Shown: positions 34,349 through 44,507 of the stretch, one piece after another | Layout of the letters: each line of letters starts with the position of its first letter | Numbering within the stretch: position 1 is the stretch's first letter | Source of the DNA: Saccharum officinarum | Taxonomy: Eukaryota > Streptophyta > Magnoliopsida > Poales > Poaceae | DNA length: 64,000 bases | Assembly: GCA_020631735.1 (NCBI GenBank) | Contig: CM036160.1 | Span: 5,874,407-5,938,406, forward strand | Direction: 5' to 3' | Position numbers and translations under genes: made by a program | The notes under the pieces: model-generated | The model's database searches: none | The model's input: the letters and a program-made list of their open reading frames with translations, nothing else | Told to the model about the DNA's origin: nothing

Positions 34349-35627
34349 TGTTGGACTCAACCTCACGCCCACTCAATCTGTGGGTACCACAATTAGGGGT
34401 ACTTAAATCAAGATAAAAAATCACCCGGCCTCCTCATTTAAGGGAAACAATCTACAAAAGAGAGACGGACTAAAACTCCCTTGTTGGGCCTCCAGCAAAA
34501 TATGTCAACAAACCAGCTCATCCGCCCGCTCCATCCGAGGCCTCACTCAGGGAGTCTCGGAACACCTCCGATTCGCCCGAGGCCTCAGCTCTGGGTCTCG
34601 GACATGGGCCGACCCACGACGCCATCATCGCCTCGTCCGAGCCCCGGAAACAGCATCATCCGTCTCCAACTCGCCCGAGACCGCCTCTAACGCCGCTCCC
34701 CCATTAGTGCGCTCGAGACCCCCTATGACGTCACCCACGTTCTTACGTCTGTCCAAACAGTCCAGGAATGACCGGGGTCAAATCACCACGCCATCGTCTG
34801 TAACAGGCATGGGGAAGAGCTGCTGACCACTATGCCATCCATACCGGCACTATACGCACGATTCGTGCGTGCGCAGTGTACAAAACAACCGCCCTAGGCC
34901 ACTATTCCCACGATCGAGATAACATCGGACAGAGATTCCTGCCTCCGAGGCCTCGGCCCTCTACGCCAATCAAACTACAAGGACAAACACGTCATGCCGG
35001 CCACAGGACCAGGTATGATAGGGCGCGTCGCTACAACACCGAAGGACAGAGACCACTCGCCCACAGTGGTGCTCATGCCTGACACATAGCAGCAGTACCA
35101 GAAGTACCGACGCCATGCCTCCACAGTATAGGCCACGTCGCCACCAGATAAAGCTCTCCCGAGGCCTCTAGGCTCCTCCAGCAAAGGCCACATCACACGC
35201 CCATATTTTGTAACCCTGCACCTCCTTGAGACTATAAAAGGAGCATGCAGGGATCGTTCCAAGGGACCGAAAAAGACCGAAAGAGAGGGAATCCGAGAAA
35301 AAGAACCACCGCAATAATAGCAAGCTAATCACAAGCAGATAACTCTCCTGGACCTTGCGAGGGCACCAGCAAAGTCGCACACACCCACATTCTCCACTCA
35401 CACCTCGAGACTTGGGAGATCTTCCCTCTCTCACATCCGCTTATAACCCCTACTACAAGCACTTCGGTGCAAGATAATACAGAACTCACCTCCCCACTAG
35501 ACGTAGGGCACTTCTCGGCCCGAACCAGTATAAATCGCTTGTGTTCTTCTTGCACAACATCCGGACCCCCGACGCGCAGACACTCGATTATTCGTTGGTG
35601 CTAGAACCACCGTTTCTTACACCGACA
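34349..35627 (+). mobile_element. Solo-LTR-like Ty3-type remnant (mirror copy)
   Basis: Begins TGTTGGACTCAACC and ends CTTACACCGACA. The TATA box CTATAAAAGG lies at about 35,231-35,240, and the 'gcccgaaccagtataaatcg' block lies near the 3' end. No matching 5-bp flanks are seen. Same locus as 8,611-9,890. Confidence 0.7.
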
Positions 35628-35999
35628 CAGTCTCTCTCCGTTCCTCTCTCACGCCTGGTCGGTCTCTCTAATCTCTCCCATTCTCCTCCCTCTCTCCACG
35701 CCCACAAGAGCATCCTCTTCTCTTCTCTCCCTTCCTTCTTGCTCACCCTCTCTTTCCACAGCCAGTGGCCTCAAGCGCAGGCGGAGGTGGCTCCAACTGG
35801 GGAGGATGGAACGTGTGCAGGCAGGTGCTTGGAGGCCTGACACAACACCCTCCCTGACCCCTGACGATAGTGCTTGGAGGCGTACCGTAGGTGCCCCCCC
35901 CCCCCGGTGCGGGTGCTCAGCGGTTTGGCATGGTGAGGGAGCTCAGCATCCCGATGGCCCGCGCATGGGTGATGGTGCTAGCGCAGCCTATTAGTTTAT

Positions 36000-37400
36000 C
36001 ATCGTTGGTTGCAAACCGGTGGTCGTAAGCTCGATTACCACTAACGAGGGTGAAAACCGGTAGTAATGGGGCCTTCCCAACTGACTGTGATAAGATTGTA
36101 TAGTAGTGAATATAGCTAGCAATAATAGTAAGTCCAAAGTTTATCTACATGGTACCTTGATGACTATACATATCAGATTGTGTTACTATAAGTAGGTGTC
36201 ACGTATGCTAAGTATTCATGATAGGTCATTTTTGTGGGGTTTTATAGTATTGTTTGGAAGAATATCATGTTAGATAAATGCAATAAAACATGGATGAAAC
36301 AACATCATCAATACATGGTTTCATTCTAGTGTTTTATAATGGCAAGTGTGCGAAAGACCGTGTAACCGTGTCAGTGGTTTAGGTTTAGATTTCCAAGACA
36401 TATACTCAACTACTCGTGAAGTCCCTCGGCTATCCAATAGAGGTGGAAGCACATGACGATGATAAGGCTGTGGCAGGATGTCCTTATGGATGGGAAAGTA
36501 AGGATGGGAGGACCTTTCTACTTCCTTATGACGATTAAGAAATCATGATCCATGATCCAATTATCATGGGTGTTTTCTCAACCGGGAATTTCTTAATACT
36601 ATTAGGATGCTTATTTTTCCATAGAAAGGCCTAATATGGGCACCTCTAAGACTTGAGCTAGTAAACTAAATCATAGTTAGTTCAAGCCTAGGAAATAAGA
36701 GATTTCTCTTGTATTTCTTTCTCTCCACACCTAAGATCTTTTCTCTAAGCAAAATGCTAAGACCTTCCACAAGATAGATATGATGTCTATGATCTTTCTA
36801 CAAGCAAAATGCTAAGATCTTCCACAAGATAGGTCTCTATAAGCTAGTTGAAATATCATTGTTGGAGCTAATCCAAATAGAACCGCTCAAAGTTAAGAGG
36901 ACACAGGTGCAAGCAGTTGCTGAAACCATGAAACATATTATGTCATGGTTTTGCAGCGATGAGATGATCTAGATTTACATATACATATGCAAATTAGTGA
37001 AATAGTATACGAAGTATGAGTGTAGGACGCATTTGCTGGAGAAAAGAAATTATGGATCGAAGAGCTCAGAAATATTATGTTTAATAAAGCATGCATCATC
37101 AGTAATTCACAAATTAAGGAGCTAAACTGTAGCTAATAAGAAGGGTCGTCGTAGTACTAGTAATAAATATGTACACCATATATAATGACTCGTCACATTT
37201 CCACCCGGATAGCAAGGAAAGGAAGACGAGAGATCGATCACCATCGCGGGCAGGTTCAACGAATCTAACGAGAAATTAACACCTAGGCTGGCTTAGCCGT
37301 GTTAATTGGGAGGACGACACGAACTTTGGTTGACTTTGATGTGGCCAGCTAGGTATACGTAGCCTGATTGGTCCCCAGTTACCAAGGGCGGTGGAGCAAG
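36000..37400. other. Intergenic DNA (mirror of 6.9-8.2 kb)
   Basis: No gene is seen. The possible CACTA-like terminus is mirrored near 36,107. Confidence 0.4.
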
Positions 37401-37410
37401 CTGCAGTAGG

Positions 37411-38136
37411 CTACTGGCGCCGGAAGACGTGCTCCTCGCCGGTGAGGTGGTTGACGTGGCGGATCCACCGCCCACGGCCGCCGCCAGGCCTCCTGCTTTG
37501 CTGGTGCGTCGGTAGGCTGGGGCCCTTGCCGACCCCGACGTGCAGCACCTCGACTCCGCCGGCGCCGATGGGGAGGTAGGCGGCGCGCACGACCCTCGTC
37601 CCGGCCGCCATCCCCCACGGTGGCGCGGCGGCGCGGCGCCGGACGCAGCCGCCGCTGGTGTCGCCGCCGTGGCGCACGACGACCATGCCCTTGGGCCTCG
37701 GCCTCGCCGCCCTCAGCACGGCCGCCGCGTCGCGGCGCCGCGCGTCCAGCACGAGGAGGTCCACGCCCTCCAGCCGCGCCATGGCCGCCTCGGCGCCGTC
37801 GGCGGAGGTTGAGGAGCCGGAGCCGGAGTGGTGGGCCTTTTCCGAAGGGAAGTCGACGTCGACGTCGTTGATGTCGAGGCGGGCGTAGCGGGCGCCCGTG
37901 CGGCGCGCGGCGGCGGCGAGCGCGAGGCTGGTGGCGGGCGGGCGGCGGCTGCTGCTGCTAGGCGACGGCGAGGCGTCCGGGGCGTCGACGATGAGCTGGG
38001 CGTTCCAGCCGCCGGCCATGGCGGCGACGAGCTCGGCGAGCTCGGGCGAGCCGTCGGGGGCGTCGGTGGCGGCGATCGCCCGAACGCCGTCGATGTAGGC
38101 CTTGGAGGCCGTGTCGGGGCACCACACCAGCTTCAT
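37411..38136 (-). CDS. DUF1442 family protein, 241 aa (intact copy)
   Basis: A single-exon frame of 241 residues. The N-terminus MKLVWCPDTASKAYIDGVRA, the WNAQLIVDAP block (about residues 44-53), the LEGVDLLVLDARRRD block (about 122-136), VVRAAYLPIGAGGVEVLHVG (about 182-201) and the C-terminal WIRHVNHLTGEEHVFRR are diagnostic of the plant DUF1442 family. That family is predicted to adopt an S-adenosylmethionine-dependent methyltransferase-like fold, but its reaction and substrate are unknown. Length matches the family (about 210-250). The start is chosen because MKLVW is the conserved family start. An alanine/serine-rich insertion (SPSPSSSSRRPP) and SGSGSSTSADG are grass-style low-complexity segments. 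A TATA-like motif lies about 125 bases upstream. The mirrored copy at 6,114-6,830 is frame-broken. Confidence 0.88.
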   Translation of the reverse strand: MKLVWCPDTASKAYIDGVRAIAATDAPDGSPELAELVAAMAGGWNAQLIVDAPDASPSPSSSSRRPPATSLALAAAARRTGARYARLDINDVDVDFPSEKAHHSGSGSSTSADGAEAAMARLEGVDLLVLDARRRDAAAVLRAARPRPKGMVVVRHGGDTSGGCVRRRAAAPPWGMAAGTRVVRAAYLPIGAGGVEVLHVGVGKGPSLPTHQQSRRPGGGRGRWIRHVNHLTGEEHVFRRQ

Positions 38137-38261
38137 CGCCGTGTATCGTCTCTGCTGGACGACGATGGATGGATTGGTTACTTGGCGGCGAAGGAAGGAA
38201 TGGAAGGGAAGCGGAGTGGATGGATGGAGAGCAAGTGAGCGGTGGTGGATAAGCGAGAGCG

Positions 38262-38272
38262 GATATATGCGT
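38262..38272 (-). promoter_or_regulatory. TATA-like element of the DUF1442 gene
   Basis: CATATATCCGC on the minus strand, about 125 bases before the ATG, followed by a C/T-rich leader. Position and context fit a core promoter, but no transcript evidence is available here. Confidence 0.4.
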
Positions 38273-38439
38273 CCCGATCTGTGGGCTGCGCTGACGAGCG
38301 AGCGAGCATGGCGGCAACACGGACCTGGCCCATAGTAATCAATGTGGAAAGGGGTGCAGGGTGGTGCAGTGGGTCACGACTCACGTACTCCGCCACTACC
38401 ACCGCTACCGGGGTGAACAAGAACAACGGACGGACGGGA

Positions 38440-39581
38440 GGCGCCCGCTCGTGAGGACCGACGGATGGACGCGCGGGTGCTCCAGCCTCCAGGTGGGTGG
38501 GTGGGCCGGCGTGTCACGTAACGTATCTTGACCGAACTAAAGGCTCTCCTTGTCGGCTCGTGACACCCAATAACTGCCGGCCGCAAGTGCTTCTTCACGT
38601 ACAGCCCCATCATCGGCTAGTCTTTTCTTTTTCTTCTTCCCTTTTTCTCTTGCTTTTCTTTAATTTTTCCATTTCAGAGCACGCACGGTGGCCACTCTCA
38701 CGCGCCTTTTGCACGCACACATGCATGCGTGCTACACCGGCATCTGAGAGAAAAGGAGGATGGGTTGAGTCAATCGACGGGTACTTCGGTACATCATAAT
38801 TAAGGATTCATAAAGTCACCACGTACATTAGCGTCTCTTATCGATGGGCACGTTGCTCGATCTGCGCTTGATGACAGATATAGATAGCCGGTGTTTCCTT
38901 CCGACTAACCGTCCAGCTCACGCGCACCGACCGAGGCTTCGATCGTCTAGGGATGGTGATCGATGCGGTTCTGCCTGTGATGACTTCTCCATAGTTTTAG
39001 GCACTTTTCTCCGGCATCATATATCTCTTAGACATCGGTGGTGCTGTTGCTAGCATGTCAGTTCCGGCACATAACAAAAAAAATGGGCAAAAATGGAACT
39101 TCATTTGAGTGATTCAAGCCAATGTCACTTGATATATTTTTTTCTTAATCTAAGGATGTCATGCATGTGGACCACCTCTTCTCCAACTTAGCAAGGTCAG
39201 GAGTGAACGAGAATTCCAAATAAACTAAAGCAGGAGTTGTACCATCTGTGTTCGGAAGCACGCACGACTTGTCCGCAGGCGCATCATCCATAGTTTTCGT
39301 TTGAAATCCTGTTTGCATGCCAAGTCTATCCCAATGTATGCATGTACTATTTCAGAAACAAATGGAACTAAAATATCATATATATATATTCAGTTTTGTA
39401 ATCCCATTTGCTTTAAAAACCACGCTTTCGGCACCGTATTGGACGTCGGCTCACAAATTTGTCGTCTCTGTATGATTCGGAGAACCCACCTATGACACTG
39501 ACATGTACTCCGACCATGTACGACGTGTGACAAAACTGTCGGTCACGTCACAAACGCAGGGGCAGACGATAAAATTGACGA
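38440..39581. other. Intergenic DNA (mirror of 4.7-5.8 kb)
   Basis: No gene is recognised; the small frames here have no family-like features. Confidence 0.4.
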
Positions 39582-39832
39582 GGGCTTATTTAGTTGCTCC
39601 CAAACTTCTGAATTAGTCACTATGCAAAAAGAAGATTTCTCGTTACAACAAATTTGCGGTACATGTATGAAGTACTAAATGTAGACGAAATCAAAAACTA
39701 ATTGCACAATTTTGTTGTACTTTGCGAGACGAACGTTTTGAGCCTAATTAGTTAATGGTTGGACAATTATTACCAAATACAAACAAAATACTACAGTACA
39801 CTACATTGTCAAACAGTGAATTAAACATGGCC
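39582..39832. mobile_element. Grass MITE (mirror of 4,425-4,674)
   Basis: Starts GGGCTTATTTAGTT and ends GAATTAAACATGGCC, with the same conserved interior blocks in reverse complement. Confidence 0.75.
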
Positions 39833-40558
39833 AAGTCTGACACAGAGAACGATAAAGGATATACGGATAATAAAACGCAGCTGCTGGGTCTGGGTCGTGG
39901 GTGTGGGTGTGTGCGCGCGCAAGTCGCAACGGCGCGGCAGGGCAGACGTACGAAAGGACAAAGAAAAGAAGGCAGCAGCAGCGGCTTGGTCGTCCTCCTG
40001 ACGTGCGCTGCAGTACAATGCAGTACGACGACGACGACGACAAAGCAGCTAGCGGACGCAATCCAACGAACGACACAAGATGCACGCCGTACTTATCTAT
40101 CCGCACCTGCTATAGATCGAACGACGTGACAGGGATTTTGGTTATCAGCTTCACCACAAAAGTCAACTCTTCGTTTCTAGGTGACCGGTGCATGCCGCCT
40201 ACGGTGCAACTGGATGATGGTACAATATAACTATCTGCCTTTGTATACACATGTATGTCGCACGATTTCCCATGCTTGATGACCAAGTACATACTGTAAA
40301 TAGTTTAATTATCTAGTTGATTTTTTTTACATATATATACAATAGTATGAGCCTTTTATTAGTTTGGCCTTATTGGCACTAGGTCCTCAGCGCTCGTTTT
40401 ATATACTTACAACTTGGCTTATTACACAGCTTTCACGAAAGATAGTCAAATCTAGCTAGTGCCGCAGTGCGTGTAGTTAATACTTCCAATCATATTGTTG
40501 CTCACGGTTATAATCAATCACGTTTCTGAGTAATGAAAAAACACTTTCTTTTCCTTGC

Positions 40559-40580
40559 AAAGAGAGAGAGAGAGAGAGAA
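40559..40580. repeat. (GA)n microsatellite
   Basis: An uninterrupted 'agagagagagag' tract, mirrored as (CT)n at about 3,676-3,696 and of slightly different length. Confidence 0.8.
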
Positions 40581-40834
40581 ACTCCAGGCATATGATCTTG
40601 AATCATAAGTATTGAGAGTATGCACCAACCATCTCTCTCCCTTGGAGCCTCCCTCAGGTCTCAGAATAGGGAGCGGACAATAATTATTTTTATTCAATTA
40701 TGCTAGCCATGATTTGTACTCGAGACCTCTACATTTGATAATAATTTTTTATAACAACTTTGATAATATATTAAATTGCATGCACCGACTAATACAACAT
40801 GAAAGCTTAAGTGGATATGGAAGGTAATTGTACG

Positions 40835-41102
40835 CAGAGACGGAACCAGGGGGGAGCTAGCAGGGGCCGTGCCCCCCGAGCACAGTAAGTTTCCTTTAAT
40901 ACCTATATAAATATATGAATTTACAGCAAAAAAAATATCAATTTTCACCTATTTTTTATTCAAATATTATGATTTTGGTTATAAATAGTGTAAAATATTT
41001 AAAAAGTTGTTGAATCATATAATTACGTATATTTTAGCATACTAAAAAAATATGATCATATTTGTTTGGCCCCCCTAGTCAGAATCGCTGATTCCGTCTC
41101 TG
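40835..41102. mobile_element. hAT-type MITE (mirror copy)
   Basis: Ends CAGAGACGGAACC and GATTCCGTCTCTG, flanked by the 8-bp duplication ATTGTACG at 40,827-40,834 and 41,103-41,110. Same insertion as 3,157-3,420. Confidence 0.88.
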
Positions 41103-41524
41103 ATTGTACGTGCTAGTATAGGGATTCGAAATTGAGAGACATTTGACTTTGATAACATATTGAGTTGCATACACCGGCCAATACAACCCAAAATCTTAAG
41201 CTGATATGGAAGATGGGCAATAATTCACATTATATTCCAACAATAAGGGCAATGAAATGAATTTCGAGATGTTTGGATAGTGAGACCCAGAGAACAATTC
41301 AATTCTCTTACATAACGATCTATTGCATATTTGCTTTGCATTGCTACTACTAGACAAAATGGCTAGAACCTGTTTGGATGGGCTAATTACTACCTGACTA
41401 AAGTTACCCTAAATTAGCGTCTTTGAGCTGGCTAATGGACCAATGGCTAGAATATAATGTATATGATGAGTACACAAATTAACCTTGCTATTAACCTCTA
41501 TATATTTTCACTACTGGAATCTCG

Positions 41525-41775
41525 CTTTTTTCTGTGGGTGATAAATTTTTCTGTGCGTTTTTTTCGGTACGCACAGAAAAATTTCGATTTTTCTGTCGGT
41601 TCCAAAATATCCCGACAGAAAAATACGAAAACCCACAGAAAAATTGTATAATTTTTCTGTGCGTGACAATACACACACGGAAAAAATCAACACTCACAGA
41701 AAAATACAATTTATTCTGTCGGTTCTTTAAAAACGCACAGAAAAAATACGTGCACGCACAGAAAAATCCAAACCC
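41525..41775. repeat. CACTA subterminal repeat array, left end
   Basis: At least nine copies of TTTTTCTGTGCGT / TTTTTCTGTCGG / TTTTTCTGTGGG in alternating orientation. The pair at about 41,547-41,581 forms a 13-bp perfect hairpin stem (TTTTTCTGTGCGT with ACGCACAGAAAAA). Such arrays are the binding sites of the TnpA-class protein in En/Spm elements. Confidence 0.85.
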
Positions 41776-42079
41776 TAACCCGCCGGCCGCCGCACCCCAA
41801 ACACCCTCTCACGCACGCGCAGTAGACCGCGCCCCCTCCCTCATTCTCTCCTTTCAGCGTCGCGCCCCTCCCTCAGCGACTTAGCGCGGGGCTCCTCCCC
41901 TCCCGAGCAGCGCCGCCACTCCTCCCCTCCTCCCTCTCCTTCTTCATCGAAGCGGCGGGCGCAGCCCCTCTCCTTCACCCCCGACGCCGGATCTGTCTCC
42001 CTCTTCACCCTTCACCCGAGCAGCGCATCCGGATCCATCGCCGCCGACGACGACCGAGCAGATCCGCGCCCTCCCCCTT

Positions 42080-42610
42080 CTTCTCCCCCGCCGGTGCCCC
42101 TCCCCTCCCCTTCTTCTTCCCCGGCGGGTGCCCCTCCCCTCCCCCTTCTTCACCCGGCCGGATCCGGCCCTCCCTCTCCCGGATCTGGCCAGTGGCTGCG
42201 GCGGTGGTGGTGGTGGCCGGCGGCGGGGCGTGGTGGTGGCGGCGGCCCTCCCCTCCCCTTCTTCTCCCCGCCGGCGCCCCTCCCCTCCCCCTTCTTCTTC
42301 CCCGGCGGGTGCCCCTCCCCTCCCCCTTCTTCACCTAGCCGGATCTAGCCCTCCCTCTCCCGGATCTGGCCGGTGGCTGCGGTGGTGGTGGTGGTGGCCG
42401 GCGGCGGGGCGTGGTGGTGGCGGCGGCCCTCCCCTCCCCCTTCTTCTCCCCCGCCGGCGCCCCTCCCCTCCCCCTTCTTCTTCCCCGGCGGGCGCCCCTC
42501 CCCTCCCCTTCTTCACCCGGCCGGATCCGGCCCTCCCTCTCCCGGATCCGGCCGGTGGCTGTGGTGGTGGTGGTGGTGGCCGGCGGCGGGGCGTGGTGGT
42601 CCTGCATTCC
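42080..42610. repeat. CACTA internal minisatellite, about 180-bp units
   Basis: Three units, recognisable by 'ggtggctg-ggtggtggtggt' at about 42,191, 42,371 and 42,553. Each also has 'ggccggcggcggggcgtgg', 'cccctcccctcccccttctt' and a CCGGATC junction. Long arginine/proline/glycine frames here are compositional. Confidence 0.8.
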
Positions 42611-42839
42611 AAGCAAAGCCTCCCCAATCAGTGGAATTGTCCTGCACCTTAGCATGCACTTACCATGAATTATCTTGATCTGCTGGCTTTGCAGTAGCTC
42701 CAACTCCACTACCCCAGCCTCCCCAGTCACCAGAATCATTCGCAGCACTAGCATTTTGTTCCCAACTTGAGTTCATTGTTGTGCCATTTTCCCATGAGCT
42801 GCCTTTCTGAATATTTTGCTCTCCAACTGGTGTCTCCTC
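42602..42839 (-). pseudogene. Trp-Gly-rich coding fragment inside the CACTA element
   Basis: Read on the minus strand, one frame from about 42,839 gives a peptide with GSSWENG, NSSWEQN, GDWGGWGSG and DNSW, then an in-frame TAA, then TDWGGFAWNAG. Spaced W/WG residues in a G/S/N/D-rich background resemble Argonaute-hook tails such as those of the Pol V largest subunit and SPT5-like proteins. ArfGAP-type and other W-rich tails are alternatives. A GTAAGT donor-like site lies at about 42,657-42,662. No other domain accompanies it. The origin as a captured host gene piece is inference. Mirrored, with indels, at about 1,451-1,690. Confidence 0.45.
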
Positions 42840-43140
42840 CGCTTATTCCTGAATCTGGATCACTTATAGATTCAGTGTACTCGGGTATTGCACTATTTAG
42901 ACTGTATGTACTGCTATTTTAGCAAATGGAAGTACCTTAATCTGCCAAGCTTTCGAAAGACTCTAAGTGGATGTCCCAGTTGTTTGTGAAGCAAAATATA
43001 CATATCGTTGAAAGTAAAAGCCGCTGCTCACTAGCTGTCTCTGTATATGTGCAATGCTCTTGTAAATACTTCACCAATATCATGTGTAAAGTATCTAATG
43101 ATTTGAATCTGAAATATCTATGCTTTCAATACACTTGTAG

Positions 43141-43212
43141 AACCTTTATCAGGAGACAGGAAGGGTTGTGCCAGAAGAAGCGTTACGACAGTTGTCCGCT
43201 ACACAAGCAATT
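43141..43212 (+). pseudogene. Exon-like piece of a CACTA-encoded or captured protein
   Basis: After an acceptor-like TTGTAG, a frame reads NLYQETGRVVPEEALRQLSA then TQAI and stops at a strong GTGAGT donor. Splicing to an acceptor at 43,604 (CACATTTAG) continues in phase into ATGSSHAESANNTDDVC and an N/G/D-rich tail ending at TGA near 43,730. The arrangement resembles the C-terminus of a plant En/Spm accessory protein, but I cannot name the family with confidence. An upstream piece (KLSKDSKWMSQLFVKQ, about 42,945-43,000) may belong to it. Confidence 0.4.
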
Positions 43213-43604
43213 GTGAGTATATCTTCATTCCACTATCAACTTGTTTTATAGCTGTCAGAACCATGACTTAGAGATTTTAAGATGGAAAGGAAGTAGAAAC
43301 CGAGTAGTATTTTGTGGGGTACTATTCAGAATGGCGACACAGAGTGTAGTAGTGAGGAAGTGGCCTCATGTTGATTGTTGTAGAGCTACTGCAGTGAATT
43401 TGCATGGCTATTGCAGTGAGGAAGTGGCCTTATGTTGGTTTATAATGTTTCACAACTTGAAAACCAGCAGTTTGAACACTTTAAACCTTGTCCAATTCAA
43501 GGTACCACATTCAAATGACTTTACATCAAACTTAGATGCTTTGCTGAAAGTGTTATATTGTTGGGTCACAATTTCACTTACTGATGTAACTTTGTTCACA
43601 TTTA

Positions 43605-43731
43605 GGCTACTGGCTCTTCTCATGCTGAATCTGCCAACAATACTGATGATGTTTGCCACAACAATGGGGATCCTCATGCTGCAAATGGTGGCAATCAAGG
43701 TTCCGATAACAATGGAGATCATGCACCGATG
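43605..43731 (+). pseudogene. Second exon-like piece, N/G/D-rich tail
   Basis: Follows the 43,141-43,212 piece in phase after a 392-bp intron-like gap with GT...AG ends. It encodes a low-complexity asparagine/glycine/aspartate tail and a stop. The same DNA is mirrored at 560-690. Confidence 0.4.
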
Positions 43732-44104
43732 TGATGGTTGTGTTTAGGTGGAAAACATGGATGTGCTGGTGGTTTCTTCTTTTGTAGAGCTGTGCTTTTG
43801 CACATTAACTAGTAGGTGGCTCTAATCTGTTAGCCTTAGTTCTATATGACACAATGATGCATGCTGATACTTCATTCATCTTGGCTGAAACTTGAACCGA
43901 TGAGATGAGGTAGCAATGCTTTTGAATGTATTGATGTCGGAATATTTGGACATCATCTATATGTATTAAACCTGGATGCCGGAATATTTGGACTATATCT
44001 TTACATGTATGCTATTTATTCTGTGATGATGAAATTTCTGTATGGACAGTCAGCATAATATGATGTTGCTACTATTTTTAAATAATTATTATATCCAATT
44101 ATGG

Positions 44105-44495
44105 CATGGAAAAATGTATATATTCTGTCAGTGGTTTGGAATTTTTCTGTGCGTGGTTTTAAACCGACAGAATAATGGTAATTTTTCTGTGAGTACACCT
44201 AGTTTTTCTGACAGATCTACACCGACAGAAAAAACTAATTTTTCTGTCGGTGTTGATTTTTTTTCTGTGCGTAACAACACACGGAAAATTGTTTTTTGAT
44301 TCGGCGGAAACCATTTTTTCTGTGAGTGCTTGCCCCACGGAAATATGTTTTTCTGACGGTGAACCCACGGAAAAATTCAAATTTTCTGTCATCCTATTTC
44401 CGTGGGTATTTTTCTGTCGGTCACCGTCAGAAAAACATTTTTCCGTGGGTATACACATTTTTCCGTGGGTTTTTGCACCCACGGAAAAATCCGAG
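44105..44495. repeat. CACTA subterminal repeat array, right end
   Basis: More than twelve TTTTTCTGTSSGT / ACCCACGGAAAAA words in both orientations. The outermost pair, 'tttttccgtgggt' with 'acccacggaaaaa' (about 44,458-44,489), can form a hairpin. This part is absent from the middle contig because of the gap. Confidence 0.85.
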
Positions 44496-44507
44496 TTTCC
44501 AGTAGTG

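Larger units (their letters stand above)
30763..43869 (-). repeat. Right arm of the 13.1-kb inverted duplication
   Basis: Reverse complement of 424-13,541. Indels relative to the other arm are frequent both here near the contig start (GC island at about 32,890-33,648) and in the left arm near its own start (DUF1442 region). The pattern fits each contig being least accurate towards its end. Beyond 43,869 the right contig continues into the remainder of the CACTA element, which the middle contig lacks. Confidence 0.9.
41509..44507 (+). mobile_element. CACTA (En/Spm-type) transposon, complete, 3.0 kb
   Basis: The termini are CACTACTGGAATCTCG at 41,509 and, in inverse, CGAGTTTCCAGTAGTG ending at 44,507: inverted repeats of about 16 bp with one or two mismatches. 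The 3-bp flanks are TTT on both sides, the CACTA-type target duplication. Both ends carry dense subterminal arrays of (A/T)TTTTTCTGTSSGT in both orientations. The interior holds a GC-rich minisatellite (about 41,880-42,620), a Trp-Gly-rich reading segment on the minus strand (42,602-42,839) and exon-like pieces on the plus strand (43,141-43,731). At 3 kb, without a TNP2-type transposase, it must be non-autonomous. Confidence 0.92.

Noticed and set aside
424..43869. A genuine giant palindrome or inverted segmental duplication
   Set aside because: Both arm ends coincide with 100-N gaps and the geometry is an ordinary dovetail overlap; no unique junction sequence supports a real palindrome.
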